Positions 60,901-64,000 of a stretch of 64,000 nt of DNA are shown here, piece by piece (the first letter of the stretch is position 1; every line of letters begins with the position of its first letter). A program made the position numbers and the translations under genes. This DNA is from Dryas octopetala (Eukaryota; Streptophyta; Magnoliopsida; Rosales; Rosaceae): positions 17,730,085 to 17,794,084 of the forward strand of contig OY992838.1 of NCBI GenBank assembly GCA_963921425.1, written 5' to 3'. The notes below the pieces were generated by a model. It was not told the DNA's origin, searched no databases, and was given only the letters and a program-made list of their open reading frames with translations.

Positions 60901-62663
60901 TGGTTCCTAAGAAGTCTGGTGTTACAGTGGTCAGAAATGATGCAAATGAGATGGTGCCGACTCGAGTACAGACAGGGTGGCGTGTCTGCATAGACTACAG
61001 GAAACTTAACTCAGGTACTCGGAAAGACCATTTTCCATTACCTTTTATTGATCAGATGTTGGAACGTCTTGCAGGTCATAGCCATTATTGCTTTCTAGAG
61101 GGGTATTCGGGCTACAACCAGATAGCTATAGCCCCAGAGGACCAGGAGAAGACGACATTTACCTGTCCCTATGGCACTTTTGCCTACAGGCGCATGCCTT
61201 TTGGCTTGTGCAATGCTCCAGGTACTTTTCAGCGATGCATGATGAGCATTTTTTCGGATATGGTGGAGCATATAATAGAGGTATTTATGGATGACTTCAG
61301 TGTATTTGGTTCTTCTTATGATAAATGCCTACATAATCTTGCTTTGGTTTTAGAAAGATGCCAAGAATGCAATTTGGTTTTGAATTGGGAGAAGTGCCAT
61401 TTTATGGTACAACAGGGTATTGTTCTTGGCCATGTCATATCCAGTAGAGGGATAGAAGTGGATAAGGCCAAGGTTGATCCATATCTATTTAAGTGGTGCC
61501 CCGACCAGATCATCAGAAGGTGTGTGCCAGAATCTGAGTTTCAGTCTATACTAACTTTTTGCCATTCTAATGCATGTGGAGGACATGGTGGAGCAAAGAA
61601 GACGGCTCTAAGAGTGTTGCAGTGTGGTTTTTACTGGCCTAGTTTGTTCAAGGATGCTTATACATTCTACACCACTTGTGATAGGTGCCAAAAGTTGGGT
61701 AACATTTCTTCACGAAATCAAATGCCTCTTAACCCCATTCTTATTGTTGAGATCTTTGATGTCTGGGGCATTGATTTCATGGGCCCATTTCCCTCTTCCA
61801 AGGGTTATTTGTATATCTTGCTTGCGGTTGATTATGTGTCGAAATGGGTTGAAGCAATTCCATCCAAGACTAATGATTCTAGAGTTGTCCTCAGATTTCT
61901 TAAGGATCATATTTTTGCAAGATTTGGCGCTCCCAGAGCTATTATTAGTGATGGAGGATCTCACTTCAACAACAGGTTATTTGCGGCCTTGCTGAGCAAA
62001 TATGGTATCAAGCATAAGGTTTCTACACCTTATCACCCCCAGACAAGTGGACAGGCTGAGATCTGTAATAGGGAAATTAAGCAAATTTTGGAGAAGACTG
62101 TGAGCCCCTCCCTGAAAGATTGGTCAGATCGCCTCTTAGATGCTCTATGGGCTTATCGTACAGCGTATAAGACTCCCATTGGTATGTCCCCGTACAGGTT
62201 GGTTTTTGGTAAGCCATGTCATTTACCTGTCGAATTAGAGCATAAAGCATATTGGGCTATTAAACATTTCAATTTTAAGATGAACGAGGCAGGTGACCAT
62301 AGGAAGCTACAATTGAGTGAGTTGGAAGAACTCAGGAATGAGGCTTATGAGAGTTCTAGGATTTACAAAGACAAGACTAAGGCCTACCATGACAAGGCCA
62401 TTTTGAGAAAACATTTCGAAGTGGGTCAGAAAGTCTTGCTTTACAATTCTCGCCTCAGACTCTTTCCAGGTAAACTTCGTTCTCGATGGTATGGTCCATT
62501 TACTGTTACTAATGTTTACCCTCATGGTGCAGTCGAGGTCTGCAATACAAAGACAAAGAATACATTCAAGGTGAATGGCCATCGACTTAAGCATTACTTG
62601 GAGGCTAATATGGAGCGTTCGGAGGAGAACATGCTCTTGGAGGATCCTGTTCCATTAGCATGA
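57999..62663 (+). CDS. Gag-Pol polyprotein with RNase H deleted in frame (element H)
   Basis: 1554 residues from the first ATG. Gag domain about 90-270; CCHC zinc knuckle at 319-332 (C-X2-C-X4-H-X4-C), the only one in the window; Gln-rich stretch; protease D648-L-G-A-S. RT motif A reads [11 protein letters not shown], with E1034 in place of the catalytic Asp, while FMDD (D1098, D1099) is intact. After D1160 ([10 protein letters not shown]) the frame jumps to PYLFKW, skipping 264 residues relative to D: the end of RT, all of RNase H and the start of integrase. Integrase zinc site, D1259, D1318 and E1354 and the GPF-type C-terminus remain. Inferred: cannot reverse transcribe on its own but could supply Gag, protease and integrase domains. 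TTTTGTAG/GT precedes the start and resembles a splice acceptor. Confidence 0.93.
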   Translation: MSQPDPNKSIEDTHLDERLAQIRLFCDRSKAELVRAATRLPLPSPTPSPTSSSSSHQFEKVMAEEDNVEHMGDLDIPTIPASPSSIALPPAARNYELKSSHFNMLPSFHGLPSEDPLTHLKDIFNAVSFLPLTGVNENQLKMRVFPYTLKDKAKFWLNSLKPGSLRTWDEIENKFLEKFFSSQKTDMLRDKIMQFSQQDESFSEAWERFNTLLLQCPHHGLPLNLLMRIFYKGLTLASRNAVINFSGGSIRNKTAQEASDLYEEMARETMHSDTRGKCAGVNEVNTSNNIASNAQIARLERKMDVILALNQKAPSLEVCAICATPGHETISCPHGADFPEFVQEQANMLNSYNQRPRNDPFSPTYNPGWRNHPNFRWSNNQNQQQPQGSFPQHQAHQGYQQQQPQKKSLEDLIASMAQSTQSFIQKSETHMQKTDRAIANLEQQMGQLATALNQREPGRLPGQVIINPKNNEQVNAITLRGGKIVGKEEKEVVEEGVESEDAPEIIAEPVKGTLDSSVPSSGNHVVVPKGFPLPQVQSDPSKLISIHAPFPSRLQKAKKEDPLKGVMEIFRKVEINIPLLDAIKQVPRYAKFLKDLCTNKRRFKEFETVKVSEEVSAVLQRKLPPKLKDPGSFTIPCIIGDCRKALLDLGASVNLMPFSVYETLNLGELKATSVSIQLADRSVKYPRGILEDVLVRVDGLILPADFLVLEMEAVPIYEAQLPLILGRPFMATAGTKIDVQQGTLTMNVQGQTIEFRVFEALKLPSDEHECFRVDVMDLVCQQVFNVTCSSDPLDRALIHSPMAVQEDEQVESILAHLEAVPRCSGMYISAFEPLPVSDTKLVPSVLQAPKLELKDLPEHLKYAYLGEGSTLPVIIASNLNAEEEEKLLRVLREHKTAIGWSIADIKGISPSRCMHRILLEDGAKPTRGAQRRLNPVMKEVVLKEVLKLLDVGIIYPISDSKWVSPVQVVPKKSGVTVVRNDANEMVPTRVQTGWRVCIDYRKLNSGTRKDHFPLPFIDQMLERLAGHSHYCFLEGYSGYNQIAIAPEDQEKTTFTCPYGTFAYRRMPFGLCNAPGTFQRCMMSIFSDMVEHIIEVFMDDFSVFGSSYDKCLHNLALVLERCQECNLVLNWEKCHFMVQQGIVLGHVISSRGIEVDKAKVDPYLFKWCPDQIIRRCVPESEFQSILTFCHSNACGGHGGAKKTALRVLQCGFYWPSLFKDAYTFYTTCDRCQKLGNISSRNQMPLNPILIVEIFDVWGIDFMGPFPSSKGYLYILLAVDYVSKWVEAIPSKTNDSRVVLRFLKDHIFARFGAPRAIISDGGSHFNNRLFAALLSKYGIKHKVSTPYHPQTSGQAEICNREIKQILEKTVSPSLKDWSDRLLDALWAYRTAYKTPIGMSPYRLVFGKPCHLPVELEHKAYWAIKHFNFKMNEAGDHRKLQLSELEELRNEAYESSRIYKDKTKAYHDKAILRKHFEVGQKVLLYNSRLRLFPGKLRSRWYGPFTVTNVYPHGAVEVCNTKTKNTFKVNGHRLKHYLEANMERSEENMLLEDPVPLA

Positions 62664-64000
62664 TGTACTACCAAGTCTGGCTGAAGACTCTAAACTTAGC
62701 GCTGATTGGGAGGCAACCCAACATTTGGAGAGAAGAAACATTGCCCTATGGCTGTTTGCATGGATATCAGGGAGTCTTAACCTTGTGCTTTCCTTTAGTT
62801 TTTTTTGTTGGTTGTGGTCTGTTTTTAGGTCATTAGAGTATTCGTCTTCCTAACTTGAATGATTCATTACATGCTTAGTTCGAAACATTGAGGACAATGT
62901 TTCATTTAAGTTTGGGGGAAGAGTTTTAGGTTTAGGTTTTGAGATTTTCGTTCAAATTTTTGAAAAATACCAAAAATATTTTTGTTTTTATGACCTTTAG
63001 GTTCCTGTCCACCACTATGATGAATTGCAAATGCTTTGATCTTGCATACTTTGGTCGAATTGATGAAACTAGTTCTTTTGATTATTCTTTTGACATATAA
63101 CTCATTTTGAGCATGTTTGAGCTATCTTTGTGTGGATTACAATACTGGTATAGTTTAGACTGAAAATGATTGCATGCTTGTATGATCTAGGCTTCTAGTG
63201 AACTTATATACCCCTTGTGAGATTCGAGCTTTAATTCTTCTGTTTTGAGGGTTATATGCTAATACTCCATACGTTCATTGAATATCTAGAGTTTGCATGA
63301 TCTCATTATCGTTCACTTGATCAAATGCTTGAAATGTGCATCATTTTAAATCAAATGATAGAACTTCCATCTCAAGTTAATTGAAGCATGTTGTAACTAC
63401 ATGGAACCTAGGAAATGATTTAGGCCTTCTTTGTCTCGTTTGCACCATTCTAGCCATCCTTTTTGTGTTCATTTATACCCCTAGTTGCCCTGTTGAGCCT
63501 TGTCAGCCTTTTTGTTCCTTAACCATGTTACCCGTGCCAGCCCCTAGTTTGGGGGAAATACCTTTCCGTTGTGTGTATCTACCCATACTTAAGGGATTGT
63601 AGAGAACTGGTTTATGATAATTGTTCATTTGTGTGCAAGGCTTGAGAATAATGTGAAAAAGAAAAGGAATTGAATATGTTGCCGTGCCCAAAAGAAAATA
63701 GAAAAAAAAAAGAAAAAAAAAAGAAAAGAAAGTGAAAAGGATAGGCATGTGTATCACAAGTGTGCAAATTCAAGAATGCAAGCCTTGTTGCCAAAGTGTA
63801 TAAGAATGAAATGACAACGTAAAACCTGATTCTCTATGGTTCCCTTAAGTCTTTGTGTTTTCCATACATTTCTTGTTAAAACCCTTCACCGTTAGACCCA
63901 TTACAACCCATATGTAAAAGTCCTATATGATCTTAGGTGAAGTGTAGCCTTAATGTGGAGATTAGATGGGATGGAAGCATATTGTATTTTGATTTAATTT
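62664..64000 (+). other. 3' untranslated region of element H (to window end)
   Basis: No gene seen. Hairpin cassette 62675-62721 (GTCTGGCTGAAGAC, TTGGGAGGCAACCCAA), stem-loop CATTGAGGACAATG (62886-62899) with AAGTTTGGGGGAAG (62908-62921), and a second tract TAGTTTGGGGG (63545-63555) followed by A-rich runs (63700-63735). Same order as in D and A. Confidence 0.8.

Larger units (their letters stand above)
55724..64000 (+). mobile_element. Element H: Athila-type retrotransposon, 3' end outside window
   Basis: LTR, tRNA-Asp primer site, Gag-Pol frame with an internal in-frame deletion, hairpin cassette and two polypurine-like tracts in order. The 3' LTR lies beyond the window, so TSD and LTR divergence cannot be judged. 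Confidence 0.85.

Noticed and set aside
61441..61520. Intron explaining the missing RNase H in H
   Set aside because: The skipped segment, judged from D, begins GTG but ends GAT at the junction, with no AG acceptor; the loss is in DNA.

Overview
This is plant nuclear DNA made almost entirely of LTR retrotransposons nested inside one another. I see no host gene, tRNA, rRNA or CRISPR array. Athila-type Ty3/gypsy elements with tRNA-Asp primer sites, Tekay/Del-type chromoviral LTRs with a tRNA-iMet primer site, and very recent insertions point to a large, TE-rich angiosperm genome, probably a eudicot and probably heterochromatic. I cannot name the species.

Layout. (1) 1-7352: element A, plus strand, a young Athila-type non-autonomous element whose 5' LTR is cut by the window edge. 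It sits in (2) 7353-19538: a minus-strand chromoviral tandem array, LTR-internal-LTR-internal-LTR, whose ~1.64 kb internal regions have lost all of RT, RNase H and integrase. The array sits in (3) 19539-25362: a TIR element (O) with hAT-like features. O also carries a diverged chromoviral solo LTR (20074-23227, TSD CGTGA) and a second copy of itself (I, 23525-24951, TSD CTCCTCAC). O lies in the 3' untranslated part of (4) element X (Athila-type, plus), whose pieces resurface at 25363-26439, 35644-35877 and 55606-55723. X is further split by (5) C (26440-35638, minus, TSD TTACA), a complete gag-protease-only element, and by (6) D (35878-55600, plus, TSD CTTGC), a complete autonomous-looking Athila element with a 1750-residue Gag-PR-RT-RNaseH-IN polyprotein. 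The 3' part of D is split by solo LTR E (44824-52985, minus, TSD GTTAT). E is itself split by solo LTR F (46415-48945, plus, TSD GGGTC) and by G (49528-52717, minus, TSD ATGGT), which contains a 200-N assembly gap. (7) 55724-64000: one LTR acts both as the 3' LTR of X and the 5' LTR of H, an Athila element whose polyprotein has an in-frame deletion of the end of RT, RNase H and the start of integrase.

Functionally, D is the only copy with a full enzyme set. A, C, G and probably X keep Gag and/or protease coding but no RT or integrase, so they would need enzymes from D-like or intact H-like relatives. All Athila-type copies share the tRNA-Asp primer site, three oligo-G polypurine-like tracts in the 3' region, a hairpin cassette just after the gag-PR or pol stop, and LTRs rich in short inverted repeats. 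The most unusual structure is the 5' end of G: a 327-bp near-perfect palindrome of the first 162 bp of the LTR replaces the whole 5' LTR and primer site, yet the element is bounded by an intact target-site duplication.
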